Assembly (NCBI GenBank): GCA_012729145.1
Contig: JAAYDT010000008.1
Coordinates: forward strand, 1 to 64,000
Reading direction: 5' to 3'
Length of the DNA: 64,000 nt
From: Synergistaceae bacterium
GTDB taxonomy: Bacteria; Synergistota; Synergistia; Synergistales; Thermovirgaceae
Under the pieces are notes generated by a model. That model did no database searches. It saw nothing but the letters and a program-made list of their open reading frames with translations, and had not been told where the DNA came from. Each line of letters starts with the position of its first letter. Positions within the stretch are counted from its first letter, which is position 1. Of this stretch, positions 48,623-56,771 are shown piece by piece. Both the position numbers and the translations under genes were made by a program.

Positions 48623-49782
48623 TCGTAACGGTGATCACCCCTTTCCCGGAGTTGCTGGGTCCGTTCTTCTCGACCGGCGTAATAGGGAAGGCTGTTGAAA
48701 AGAGTCTTATCGACATCCGTTTTATTAACCCTCGCGACCATTCTGATGGACATTACGGCCAGATCGATGATTACGCCTACGGCGGCGGGGGGATGGTGTT
48801 GATGGCTGAACCCCTTGCCAGAGCGGTTGATGAAGCAAAAGCCGGAGGTCAGGCCTTTGTGGTGCATCCGGGCCCCCAGGGCGTGGTCCTGGGACAGCAT
48901 CTTGTGGAATCCCTTGCGTCGAAAGAGCACCTCGTTATCGTATGCGGCCGGTACGAAGGAGTGGACGAACGGTTCGTTGACAAGTACGTGGACCTGGAGA
49001 TCTCCATAGGGGATTATGTCCTTACGGGGGGAGAACTGCCTGCCATGGTGATCATCGACGCCGTAGCCCGTCTTGTTCCGGGTGTGGTAGGGCAGGAAGC
49101 CGCCGTCGAGGAGGATTCCTTCTTCAGAGGTATGCTTGATACACCTCATTACACGAGGCCTTCTTCGTGGAAGGGGAGCGAGGTCCCCAGAGTCCTCACC
49201 GGAGGTGACCACCTAAAGACAAGTTCCTGGAGGCGCCGGCAGTCCGTGGCGAGGACACTCGGAAGAAGGCCCGATATGATCGCAAGGGCGAATATTGGAC
49301 CCTACCTTGACAAGGGCGTTTATGTCATACTTGTCCCAGCCAGACGGGAGGTAACCCTGGAAGAAGCGGAGGCCATTGCGGACCTTGGTGCCTCCTTCGG
49401 TTGCGAGAGGGCCATATTCATCAGTACCGATGAGGCCTTTCACAAAGAACTCCAGGAGAGTCTTGGAGGGAAAGGGAAAGTCCTTCGATCACCGGGAAGA
49501 GCCATTGCCTGGATCAAGGACCGTGAGAAAGAAGATCCCTTCGTTATCATCTGCGGAAGTACTGACAGGGGATCTATCCATTGGCTTGAAGCAAAGAGGC
49601 TCGGGCTCGCATCGGGGAGACCCATAGTATTCCTGGCAGGCGAGGGAGCCGAGAGTTTTACGCCCGATCCGGGGCAACAGGTGTCCCTGGGTCCGGTCAG
49701 GGGCGGTAGGGATGACAGAACCCTTTCCTGTCCCCGGGATACATTGGCCGTCATCCTGGACAGATTTTTCGGCCGGCGTTAG
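48619..49782 (+). CDS. trmD: TrmD tRNA (guanine37-N1)-methyltransferase fused to a second SPOUT-type RNA methyltransferase domain
   Basis: Residues 1 to about 220 are TrmD, which makes m1G37 in tRNA: INPRDHSDGHYGQIDDYAYG, GGGGMVLM and CGRYEGVDERF, and the knotted-fold motif SIGDYVLTGGELPA. The protein continues for about 160 residues with VYVILVPARREVT and PIVFLAGEGAES up to AVILDRFFG, which fits the RNA_Me_trans (PF09936) SPOUT domain that elsewhere is a separate gene next to trmD. At 387 residues it is about 140 longer than ordinary TrmD. The second domain's RNA target is not established. The gene is followed by rplS. Confidence 0.92.
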   Translation: MIVTVITPFPELLGPFFSTGVIGKAVEKSLIDIRFINPRDHSDGHYGQIDDYAYGGGGMVLMAEPLARAVDEAKAGGQAFVVHPGPQGVVLGQHLVESLASKEHLVIVCGRYEGVDERFVDKYVDLEISIGDYVLTGGELPAMVIIDAVARLVPGVVGQEAAVEEDSFFRGMLDTPHYTRPSSWKGSEVPRVLTGGDHLKTSSWRRRQSVARTLGRRPDMIARANIGPYLDKGVYVILVPARREVTLEEAEAIADLGASFGCERAIFISTDEAFHKELQESLGGKGKVLRSPGRAIAWIKDREKEDPFVIICGSTDRGSIHWLEAKRLGLASGRPIVFLAGEGAESFTPDPGQQVSLGPVRGGRDDRTLSCPRDTLAVILDRFFGRR

Positions 49783-49812
49783 CATCTACAGGCAGTATTC
49801 AACAGGGAGGGA

Positions 49813-50166
49813 ATGACAATGGACTCAAGGATAGCTCTTATAGAGAGCAGATACCTGAGAAAGGAGACTCCCGAGTTCCGACCGGGCGACACCGTCAAGG
49901 TACACGTGAAGGTGACCGAGGGGAACAGGGAGAGGATCCAGGTCTTTGAAGGGATCGTTATCGCCAGGAAGCACGGGGGCATGCGAGAGACCTTTACCGT
50001 CCGGAAAGTATCGGGCGGGGTCGGTGTGGAGAGGGTCTTCCCGCTCCACTGTCCAAGCGTCGACCGCATCGAAGTGGTACGCCATGGAAGGGTCCGCAGG
50101 GCAAAACTCTACTACCTCAGGAAGCTCAGCGGAAAAGCTGCAAGGATCAAGGAGCGCCGCTTCTAG
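49813..50166 (+). CDS. rplS: Ribosomal protein L19
   Basis: The 117-residue protein has the L19 core [18 protein letters not shown] and [16 protein letters not shown], then [21 protein letters not shown]. It lies at the 30S-50S interface. Two ATGs, 49813 and 49819, are both possible after GGGAGG; the second has better spacing. The operon ends at the following terminator. Confidence 0.97.
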   Translation: MTMDSRIALIESRYLRKETPEFRPGDTVKVHVKVTEGNRERIQVFEGIVIARKHGGMRETFTVRKVSGGVGVERVFPLHCPSVDRIEVVRHGRVRRAKLYYLRKLSGKAARIKERRF

Positions 50167-50189
50167 CACACCCTGTTGCCGGCCCTGTT

Positions 50190-50225
50190 AGCCGTCGCGC
50201 CCTGACCAAGGCGCGACGGCTCTTT
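50190..50225 (+). terminator. Rho-independent terminator of the translation operon
   Basis: AGCCGTCGCGCC and GGCGCGACGGCT form a 12-bp perfect stem with an 8-base loop and a CTTTC tail, 24 bases after rplS. Confidence 0.9.
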
Positions 50226-50260
50226 CGTGCCCTTTCTTTTTCTGATATGGGGAGGTTGTT

Positions 50261-51187
50261 TTGGATTCTTTCCTGATGGTCCTGCCACTGGCCCTGGTCA
50301 TGGGACTCGGGGTCCTTTTCCGCCGCATCGGTCTCCTGGATGGGAGAGCTGTCCACCGTCTTAATTCGATACTGTACTGGGCCGCTCTTCCGGCCCTTCT
50401 GTTCCGGTCGATCCTTGGGGTCGGTCCAGGCATACTCTCTGAACCAAACCTCTTCTGGGCGGTCCATTCGACATTTCTGATCGTCCCGGCTATAGCCCTG
50501 ATCCTTGCAAGGATCTCAACCAGTGACAGGAGGAGGCTTGCCGTATCGGTGCTGGCCTCGATTAGATCGAACAACGTTTTTATGGGGATCCCCGCGGTTA
50601 CGATCGCCATGGGACAGGAAGGATTTCAGGCCGTTTCTTTATACCTTGCCGTATCTTTGGTGGGGTTCAATTTTATCTCCATTACCTGGGGACAGGTGAT
50701 CCTTTCCGGAAGACTGACCCTGAAATCCCTTCACGATACACTTCTGCAGCTATTGAAGAACCCCCTTATCCTGGCTAGCATTATGGGGATGGCTGGTGCA
50801 TTCGCAGGGTTCAACAGGCTCCCCTTCTGGCTTGATTCCGCGGTTAAAATGGTGGGAGACACCGGAAGCGGCATAGCCCTGATCGCCCTGGGAGCCTCGA
50901 TCAGTTTCGAAAACCTCCGCGGGGCCATGAAATCGGCATGGAGAGACAGCCTCTTCAAACTTTTTGTAAACCCGGCGCTTGTCTGGTGTGCCTTCCTGGC
51001 CTGGCCTGTTGATCCCGTGCTGCGGAACGCTGTTGTTCTGACTTCGGCAATGCCTGCCGCAGTCAACAGTTTCGTGATAGCCCACAAAATGGGGATGGAC
51101 CACGAATACGCCGGCAAGATCGTGGCCCTGAGTACGGCCCTCTCGGTCTTCTCCCTCCCGATATGGATTTGGCTGTTGGGGATATAG
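50261..51187 (+). CDS. AEC-family transporter (auxin efflux carrier type)
   Basis: The 308-residue protein has ten predicted membrane helices in two five-helix halves. RLNSILYWAALPALLFRSIL is the family's first conserved segment, SNNVFMGIPAV the second, and NPLILASIMGMAGAF opens the second half. Bacterial AEC members transport malonate, malate or other small organic anions. No decarboxylase genes are near. It starts with TTG at 50261 after GGGGAGG. Confidence 0.9.
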   Translation: MDSFLMVLPLALVMGLGVLFRRIGLLDGRAVHRLNSILYWAALPALLFRSILGVGPGILSEPNLFWAVHSTFLIVPAIALILARISTSDRRRLAVSVLASIRSNNVFMGIPAVTIAMGQEGFQAVSLYLAVSLVGFNFISITWGQVILSGRLTLKSLHDTLLQLLKNPLILASIMGMAGAFAGFNRLPFWLDSAVKMVGDTGSGIALIALGASISFENLRGAMKSAWRDSLFKLFVNPALVWCAFLAWPVDPVLRNAVVLTSAMPAAVNSFVIAHKMGMDHEYAGKIVALSTALSVFSLPIWIWLLGI

Positions 51188-51284
51188 GGCTTCGACAGGG
51201 GGTGTTCATGGGCCGGTACCGTAAGGATCGACCGGACACAGGGATGACAGGGCATCGCCGGGTCACGTATGGAGACCTTTGTCC

Positions 51285-51313
51285 TTGACGCACCACTTCA
51301 ACTTGCATATAAT
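51285..51313 (+). promoter_or_regulatory. Promoter of tRNA-Leu
   Basis: TTGACG (51285-51290), 17 bases, and TATAAT (51308-51313) match the consensus at 11 of 12 positions, 19 bases before the tRNA. Confidence 0.85.
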
Positions 51314-51332
51314 TCTTTCGCATCTTTGGAAC

Positions 51333-51419
51333 GCGGGGGTGGCGGAACAGGTAGACGCGCTAGGTTGAGGGCCTAGTGGCTTACGGGCTGTGGGAGTTCA
51401 AGTCTCCCCCTCCGCACCA
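51333..51419 (+). tRNA. tRNA-Leu (anticodon GAG)
   Basis: The 87-base gene folds as a type II tRNA. The acceptor stem GCGGGGG pairs with CCTCCGC (one G-T), the D-arm is GCG/CGC, and the anticodon stem CTAGG/CCTAG carries the loop TTGAGGG with anticodon GAG. A long variable arm follows, then the T-stem GGGAG/CTCCC with TTCAAGT. The 3' CCA is encoded. It reads CTC and CTT codons. Confidence 0.97.
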
Positions 51420-51430
51420 TGGAAACAGGT

Positions 51431-51466
51431 GACGGCCGCTACTCAAGGAGCGGCCGTCCTTCATTT
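51431..51466. terminator. Terminator between tRNA-Leu and typA
   Basis: GACGGCCGCT and AGCGGCCGTC form a 10-bp perfect stem with an 8-base loop, followed by CTTCATTT. It lies 11 bases after the tRNA and may serve the convergent typA gene too. Confidence 0.85.
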
Positions 51467-51478
51467 CCCCGGCCGTGA

Positions 51479-53353
51479 TCAGGACACCTCCCTGTGCAGC
51501 CTCTTCTTCCTCTTGTTGTCATCGAGAATTGCCTTCCTGATCCTGACGGACAGGGGGGTCACCTCGACGAGCTCATCAGAGGCTATCCACTCCAGGGCCT
51601 TTTCAAGGGTCATCTTTCTTGGGGTGTCCAGTTTTGTGTACTGATCCTGGGTGGATGAGCGGTGGTTGGTCATCTGCTTTCTCTTCGTGGGGTTGCAGAC
51701 CATGTCCCCGGGGCGGGAGTTCTCGCCCACAACCATGCCCTCGTAGACCCTGTCCATGGGGCTTATGAATAGGGTACAACGCTCCTGCAGGTTTTCGATC
51801 TGGTAAGCCGTGGCTTCTCCAGTTTCGAGGCTGACCACGGAACCCCTGTTCCTGGGATTTATCTCCCCCGTCCACGGACCGTATCCGTTGAAGGACGAAG
51901 ACATGATGCCCATTCCCCTGGTATCGGTCAGGAACTCCCCCCGGTAGCCGATGAGACCCCTGGTGGGGATCGAGAACTCCATCCGGAGCGTATTCCCGCC
52001 TGAAGGGTTCAGGAGGCCGAGCATGCGCCCCTTTCTTCTGGCAATCTTTTCGAAGACCACTCCCTGGTACTCCTCGGGAACATCTATGATCAGGGATTCC
52101 ATTGGCTCGAAGAGCCGGCCGTCGATCATCTCTGTTATGACTTCAGGTCGGGATACGCAGAACTCGGCACCCTCACGTCTCATCTCCTCGATCAGTATGG
52201 CAAGATGAAGCTCTCCTCTGCCTGAGATCTTGATCCCGTCGGGCCTCCCCAGGTCCTCCATATGGAGGGCTATGTTCATCCTGGTCTCTCTTTCGATCCT
52301 GGAGCGGATCTGTCTCAGGGTTATGGCCTGGCCCTCCTGGCCTGCGAAGGGACCGTTGTTGACAAGGATGAACATCGATATGGTGGGCTCTTCGATGGAG
52401 AGGGGTTTCATCGCCGGGTCTTCGATCACAGGGGAAGAGAAGACGTCCCCGATGCCGATCTCCTTCGGTCCCGATATCCATATTATATCCCCGGCGTTAA
52501 CTTCCTCGACAGGGACCCGGTCCAGCCCCCTTGTTATCCACATCTGTGCTGCCTTTTCCCGGCTGCTGTCGGTTACCTCCCAGTCCCCCTCCTGCTTCCT
52601 GGGGTCGAACCAGCGTGAGGTGGTCCTGATGAACTCTTCACCCTGTCTAAGGGAACCCTGGAGTACCTTGCCGCATCCGATACGGCCGGAGTATTCATTC
52701 CAGGCGAGGGTGGTCACCTGCATCAGGAACGGGGCCTCCGGATCAGCCTCGGGAGCGGGTACGTATTCGATGATCATGTCGAAAAGAGCTTTCATATCTC
52801 CTGGCTTTGCGGTCTCTCCCATATCTTTCACCGCCCAGCCCTGCAGCCCCGATCCGTAGATGACAGGGAAATCAGCCTGCTCGTCCGTTGCCCCCAGTTC
52901 GATGAAGAGGTCGAAGGTCCTGTTCAGGGTTTCTGCCAGGTCTGCTCCAGGGCGATCCGCCTTGTTTATGAACACCAGCGGCCTCAGCCCCATTGCCAGG
53001 GCGTGGCGGAGTACATACCGGGTCTGCGGCATGGGACCCTCGTTGGCATCCACCAGCAGAAGCACAGAATCGACGGTCGAAAGGACCCTCTCCACTTCCC
53101 CGGAAAAGTCAGCATGTCCAGGGGTATCCACAAGGTTGATCAGGTGATCACCCCAGGTTACTGTACAGTGTTTTGAGCGAATGGTTATGCCCCGCTCCCT
53201 CTCCAGCTCATTGCTGTCCATTACTCGTTCCTCAATGCGGGCGTTCTCGCGGAAGACCCTGGCAGCGCGGAAGATAGAATCGATAAGGGTGGTCTTTCCG
53301 TGGTCGATGTGGGCAATTATCGCAAGGTTGCGGATCTTTTCGACTTCGTGCAT
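51479..53353 (-). CDS. typA: Ribosome-associated GTPase TypA/BipA
   Basis: The 624-residue translational GTPase has G1 AHIDHGKTTL near residue 15, switch region RERGITI, G3 DTPGHADF, G4 NKADRPGAD, elongation factor domains II and III, and the TypA-specific C-terminal domain (GEINPRNRGSVVSLETGEA). It acts on the ribosome in stress and large-subunit assembly. ATG 53353 is chosen, with CAGGAG upstream; the open frame extends into the leader, which contains a 13-bp direct repeat. Confidence 0.95.
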   Translation of the reverse strand: MHEVEKIRNLAIIAHIDHGKTTLIDSIFRAARVFRENARIEERVMDSNELERERGITIRSKHCTVTWGDHLINLVDTPGHADFSGEVERVLSTVDSVLLLVDANEGPMPQTRYVLRHALAMGLRPLVFINKADRPGADLAETLNRTFDLFIELGATDEQADFPVIYGSGLQGWAVKDMGETAKPGDMKALFDMIIEYVPAPEADPEAPFLMQVTTLAWNEYSGRIGCGKVLQGSLRQGEEFIRTTSRWFDPRKQEGDWEVTDSSREKAAQMWITRGLDRVPVEEVNAGDIIWISGPKEIGIGDVFSSPVIEDPAMKPLSIEEPTISMFILVNNGPFAGQEGQAITLRQIRSRIERETRMNIALHMEDLGRPDGIKISGRGELHLAILIEEMRREGAEFCVSRPEVITEMIDGRLFEPMESLIIDVPEEYQGVVFEKIARRKGRMLGLLNPSGGNTLRMEFSIPTRGLIGYRGEFLTDTRGMGIMSSSFNGYGPWTGEINPRNRGSVVSLETGEATAYQIENLQERCTLFISPMDRVYEGMVVGENSRPGDMVCNPTKRKQMTNHRSSTQDQYTKLDTPRKMTLEKALEWIASDELVEVTPLSVRIRKAILDDNKRKKRLHREVS

Positions 53354-53366
53354 TTTTCTGCCATCT

Positions 53367-53403
53367 CCTGAAAAAAGGTTCTGGGCGTTCCCTGAAAAAA
53401 GGT
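53367..53403 (-). repeat. 13-bp direct repeat in the typA leader
   Basis: CCTGAAAAAAGGT occurs at 53367-53379 and 53391-53403 with no mismatch. On the typA strand this reads ACCTTTTTTCAGG twice, the copy nearer the gene forming part of its ribosome-binding site. The rest of the divergent 205-base gap to the next gene shows nothing else I can name. Confidence 0.7.
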
Positions 53404-53558
53404 GCACAGGCTGGGAATGATACATCTTCGGGGCTGTTCAGGCAATATGCCATTATTTGGATCCCGGGCCTGGAAAAACTTGCCCCCCGGGGATCTGGAT
53501 ATTAAACTTCTTCTGGAGAACCCATGGATATATTGAATACCCGGAGGTCAGGCTATTG

Positions 53559-54233
53559 ATGAGCAGATCGTCCCAACCGGCTTTTCTGGTATTTCTTGTA
53601 CTTCTCTGGTCCTTCTTTTCGATCGTCACAGTTCCTGCCTTCGCGGAGGGGGAGAGGTACGACAGGCTTGAGGTGATCGTTCCTGTTCAGTCCGAAGAGG
53701 ATCCCGGAATGGATGTCCTGTCGGATCTAAAGGCGGATGTCATCGTGTCGGCTTTTACAAGGGTCAACAGGAGTCTGGACATTCCTACGGCATCTAATTA
53801 CGCCTCCCATGTTCTTGAGGCTGCCGGGGAGTTCGGTATCCACCCCTTCATGATAGCCTCGATAATAATCAGGGAGTCCACGGTCAGACAGAATGCCCGA
53901 TCACGCTATGCCTACGGGCTGATGCAGATCAACTGGAAGGCTCATCGCAAGGGTTTGACAAAAGCTTTCAGCACCATCAGGACCCTAGATGATCTGCTGC
54001 AGCCTCGTAACAATATTTTTGCGGGAACGTATATCTTCTCCTGGTATCTCAGATCGAGCGATGGGGACATGGACAAGGCCCTCTCGAAATACCTCGGGAG
54101 GACCGGGAAGAAGTATGTCTCCAGGGTCATGTCGGGTTACAGGGATATGATAAAGGATCTGGAGGAACGCAAGGACAAGTACGGGAGCGAAACCGTAAGA
54201 AGTTCCTCTAGTGTGGCCTTTGCTGTAGAATAG
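53559..54233 (+). CDS. Secreted lytic transglycosylase-like protein
   Basis: The 224-residue protein has a signal peptide (FLVFLVLLWSFFSIVTVPAFA) and a single SLT domain at about 85-200 with the catalytic Glu in IIRESTVRQNARSRYAYG and LMQINW. It lacks the tetratricopeptide region of Slt70, resembling MltC/EmtA-type or specialised secretion-associated transglycosylases. It is expected to act on peptidoglycan in the periplasm. GGAGG precedes; a TTG at 53556 is an alternative start. Confidence 0.87.
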   Translation: MSRSSQPAFLVFLVLLWSFFSIVTVPAFAEGERYDRLEVIVPVQSEEDPGMDVLSDLKADVIVSAFTRVNRSLDIPTASNYASHVLEAAGEFGIHPFMIASIIIRESTVRQNARSRYAYGLMQINWKAHRKGLTKAFSTIRTLDDLLQPRNNIFAGTYIFSWYLRSSDGDMDKALSKYLGRTGKKYVSRVMSGYRDMIKDLEERKDKYGSETVRSSSSVAFAVE

Positions 54234-54279
54234 ACCGGTCGTTCTGGTCCAGAATCCATCTTAAGAGGGAGCGGTGTAA

Positions 54280-55356
54280 TTGGCAAACTCTTTACCGGTT
54301 CTCAGGATAGGAAAGTATTCCCCCAGGTACCCCCTTATCCAGGGAGGAATGGGGGTGCGCATCTCCGGCCCGAGCCTGGCCGGGGCTGTCGCCAGTGCGG
54401 GCGGGATCGGTACCATTGCCAGCGTAGGACTTGCCGTTGCCTCCGATGTTTACGACGGCAGGAACTACTTCGAAGCCAACCAGATCGTTCTGAAAAAGGA
54501 CGTTGAGGAAGCCAGAAAGAGCTCCGGCGGGGGGATCATCGCTGTTAACGCCATGGTCGCCCTCACCGACTATGACCTTCACGTAAGGGCTGCCTGTGAA
54601 GGCGGCGCAGATATGATCATATCCGGGGCGGGGTTGCCCCTGAGACTCCCGGAGCTGACCAGGGAATTCCCTCACGTAGCACTTGTCCCCATAGTCAGTT
54701 CCACCAAGGCGGCAAGCCTGATAATCAGACGATGGGAAAAGCTCTACGGGAGGCTTCCGGACGCCTTCGTGGTCGAGACGCCTCTTTACGCGGGGGGGCA
54801 CCTTGGCGTGACCAAGATGGAACATGTCATGGACGAGGCGCTCTCACTGGAGTCTGTCATTCCGGGGCTGGTCAGGTATCTCGATGAAGAAGTGGGTGAG
54901 GATATCCCCGTTATAGGTGCGGGGGGGATATGGGACCGTGGTGACATGGACAAGGTCTTTTCCCTGGGCGCTAGAGGGGTTCAGATGGGCACCCGGTTCG
55001 CGTCTACCCTTGAAGGTGATGCCGACATCAGGTTCAAACAGGCCCTTATCGACGCCCGTGAAGAGGACGTGGTGATCATTAAGAGCCCCGTGGGTATACC
55101 CGGCCGGGCGCTCAGGTCTCCATTCGTCGAGAAATACCTGGAAGGTACCGTTGAGAGCAAACCCTGTTTTGCCAACTGCCTCTCCCACTGTTCTTACCGG
55201 ACTGACAGACAGGCCTTCTGTATAGCCCAGGCCCTGGTGGACGCCTTCCGCGGCAACTGGGAGGAGGGGCTTTTCTTCTGTGGTTCCAACGTAGCCAGGA
55301 TAACCAGGATGGAGACCGTTGAGGAGATCTTCAGGGATCTCTTCGGTCAAGAGTAG
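54280..55356 (+). CDS. Nitronate monooxygenase / NPD-like flavin oxidoreductase
   Basis: The 358-residue TIM-barrel flavoenzyme contains YPLIQGGMGVRISGPSLAG at the start, GGHLG, the FMN-binding GAGGIWDRGDM, and GARGVQMGTRF. These are 2-nitropropane dioxygenase family motifs; the larger group includes FabK enoyl-ACP reductases. A cysteine group CFANCLSHCSYR near residue 300 is not seen in the classical enzyme and may bind a metal or Fe-S cluster, as expected in anaerobes. It starts with TTG at 54280 after GAGGGAG. Confidence 0.85.
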   Translation: MANSLPVLRIGKYSPRYPLIQGGMGVRISGPSLAGAVASAGGIGTIASVGLAVASDVYDGRNYFEANQIVLKKDVEEARKSSGGGIIAVNAMVALTDYDLHVRAACEGGADMIISGAGLPLRLPELTREFPHVALVPIVSSTKAASLIIRRWEKLYGRLPDAFVVETPLYAGGHLGVTKMEHVMDEALSLESVIPGLVRYLDEEVGEDIPVIGAGGIWDRGDMDKVFSLGARGVQMGTRFASTLEGDADIRFKQALIDAREEDVVIIKSPVGIPGRALRSPFVEKYLEGTVESKPCFANCLSHCSYRTDRQAFCIAQALVDAFRGNWEEGLFFCGSNVARITRMETVEEIFRDLFGQE

Positions 55357-55386
55357 CGACCGGAGACCTTCCACCGGATATTGAAG

Positions 55387-55430
55387 GGATCAGGGCCGGG
55401 TCCGTTCTGTGACCCGGCCCTGATCCTTGG
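55387..55430. terminator. Bidirectional terminator
   Basis: A 16-bp perfect inverted repeat (GGATCAGGGCCGGGTC and its complement at 55411-55426) with an 8-base loop lies between two convergent genes. Confidence 0.85.
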
Positions 55431-55454
55431 TCGACCTTGAACGTCGGTCTTCTC

Positions 55455-56750
55455 TCAGCTGTATCCCTTCTCTTTAAGGAGGGGTAACGCCAATGCCTTC
55501 AGACCCGGAAGGTTTCTGAAGAAAATTAGCGATGCCCCGACGCATACCAGGCCTCCGATGAAAAGGGTTAGTGGAGCCCCGAAAAGTTTCGCCGACGCAC
55601 CCGCAAGAAGACTCCCCACAGGGCCCGTACCTATAATGGACATGACGTAGAGGCTCATCACCCGCCCCCTCATGTGTTCCTCAACTAGAGCCTGTATCAG
55701 GGTGTTGCATGAAGAGATGGAGAGGACCATTCCGAATCCCACCAGTGGCATAAGTGAAATGGACAGGATCTGGACCCTTGACATGGAGAACAGAGACAGC
55801 GCTACCCCGAAAAGAGCCGTAGCGTAAGCTGCCACCTTCCCCAGACCTATGGGGCTCTTGCGCAGGGCCAGAAAGATCGTCCCCGCCAGAGCCCCGATCC
55901 CTGTGGATGCAAGGAGATACCCCAGGGTCTTCGGCCCGCCACCGAGTATCTCCTTAGCGAATACGGGGAGCATCACCAGGTAAGGCAGCCCGAAGAGGCT
56001 CAAGAGCGTCAAAAGGATCAACAAGGCCTTGATGGGAGGGAAGTTGAAGGCGTACTCAAGGCCGTCAATAACTCCCGACAGCCCCGGCTTGGGCCGGATC
56101 GAGGGTTCCCTCGGCGGCACCCTGATCGCCCTGAGTGCAGCGATAGTCGCAAGGAAGGAGAGGCCGTTGACAAGAAAGCATATCCCCTCACCGACGGCCG
56201 CTATGGCTATTCCTGCTATGGAGGGTCCAATAAGCCTGGCGGAGTTGAATAGTGATGAGTTGAGGGCGATGGCGTTCCCGAGATCATCCTTCCTGTCAAC
56301 GAGCTGGATCACGAAGGCCTGGCGGGCCGGCATATCGAAAGAGTTAACCACTCCCAGGAAGGTGCTCAGGATTACAATATGCCAGTAGAGAATGGTGCCC
56401 GAGAGGGTGAGTGCGGCAAGGACCAGGGCCTGGGCGACGGCCATCCACTGGGTGATCAGGAGGAGTTTTCTCAGTTCCCACCTTTCAAGCCAGACCCCGG
56501 TAAAAAGAGTGAGGAAAAATATGGGGATCTGTCCGATAAAATCGACAAAGCCCAGGGAGAGGGGCGAAAGGGTGATACGGTAGACCAGCCAGCTCAGGGC
56601 TACCCTCTGGATCCAGAGCCCTATGAGGGATATGCTCTGGCCCATGAAGAAGAGCCTGTAGTTGCGTGAACCAAGGGCTCTCAGTCCCTGCCTGAAACCC
56701 CTTCCGGTCTGAACTCCGAATTCCACAAGACGGGTCCTGAAGTAATGCAC
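55455..56750 (-). CDS. MFS transporter (MFS_3 / enterobactin-exporter-like)
   Basis: The 431-residue protein has about twelve membrane helices. It shows RLFFMGQSISLIGLWIQRVALSWL at the start (described in two parts: GQSISLIGLW, QRVALSWL), VNSFDMPARQAFVIQLV and NALSLNS-type NAIALNSSLFNSARLIGPSIAG, all typical of the MFS_3 family. Members export siderophores, drugs or other small molecules. The start is GTG 56750 with AGGAAGAG before it. PepF lies 22 bases upstream on the same strand, so the two may be co-transcribed. Confidence 0.9.
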   Translation of the reverse strand: MHYFRTRLVEFGVQTGRGFRQGLRALGSRNYRLFFMGQSISLIGLWIQRVALSWLVYRITLSPLSLGFVDFIGQIPIFFLTLFTGVWLERWELRKLLLITQWMAVAQALVLAALTLSGTILYWHIVILSTFLGVVNSFDMPARQAFVIQLVDRKDDLGNAIALNSSLFNSARLIGPSIAGIAIAAVGEGICFLVNGLSFLATIAALRAIRVPPREPSIRPKPGLSGVIDGLEYAFNFPPIKALLILLTLLSLFGLPYLVMLPVFAKEILGGGPKTLGYLLASTGIGALAGTIFLALRKSPIGLGKVAAYATALFGVALSLFSMSRVQILSISLMPLVGFGMVLSISSCNTLIQALVEEHMRGRVMSLYVMSIIGTGPVGSLLAGASAKLFGAPLTLFIGGLVCVGASLIFFRNLPGLKALALPLLKEKGYS

Positions 56751-56771
56751 GGCTCTTCCTGATACCTCCCG

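Noticed and set aside
51333-51419. tRNA-Leu as an integration site for a genomic island
   Set aside because: No integrase, no repeated tRNA 3' end and only ordinary chromosomal genes on both sides.
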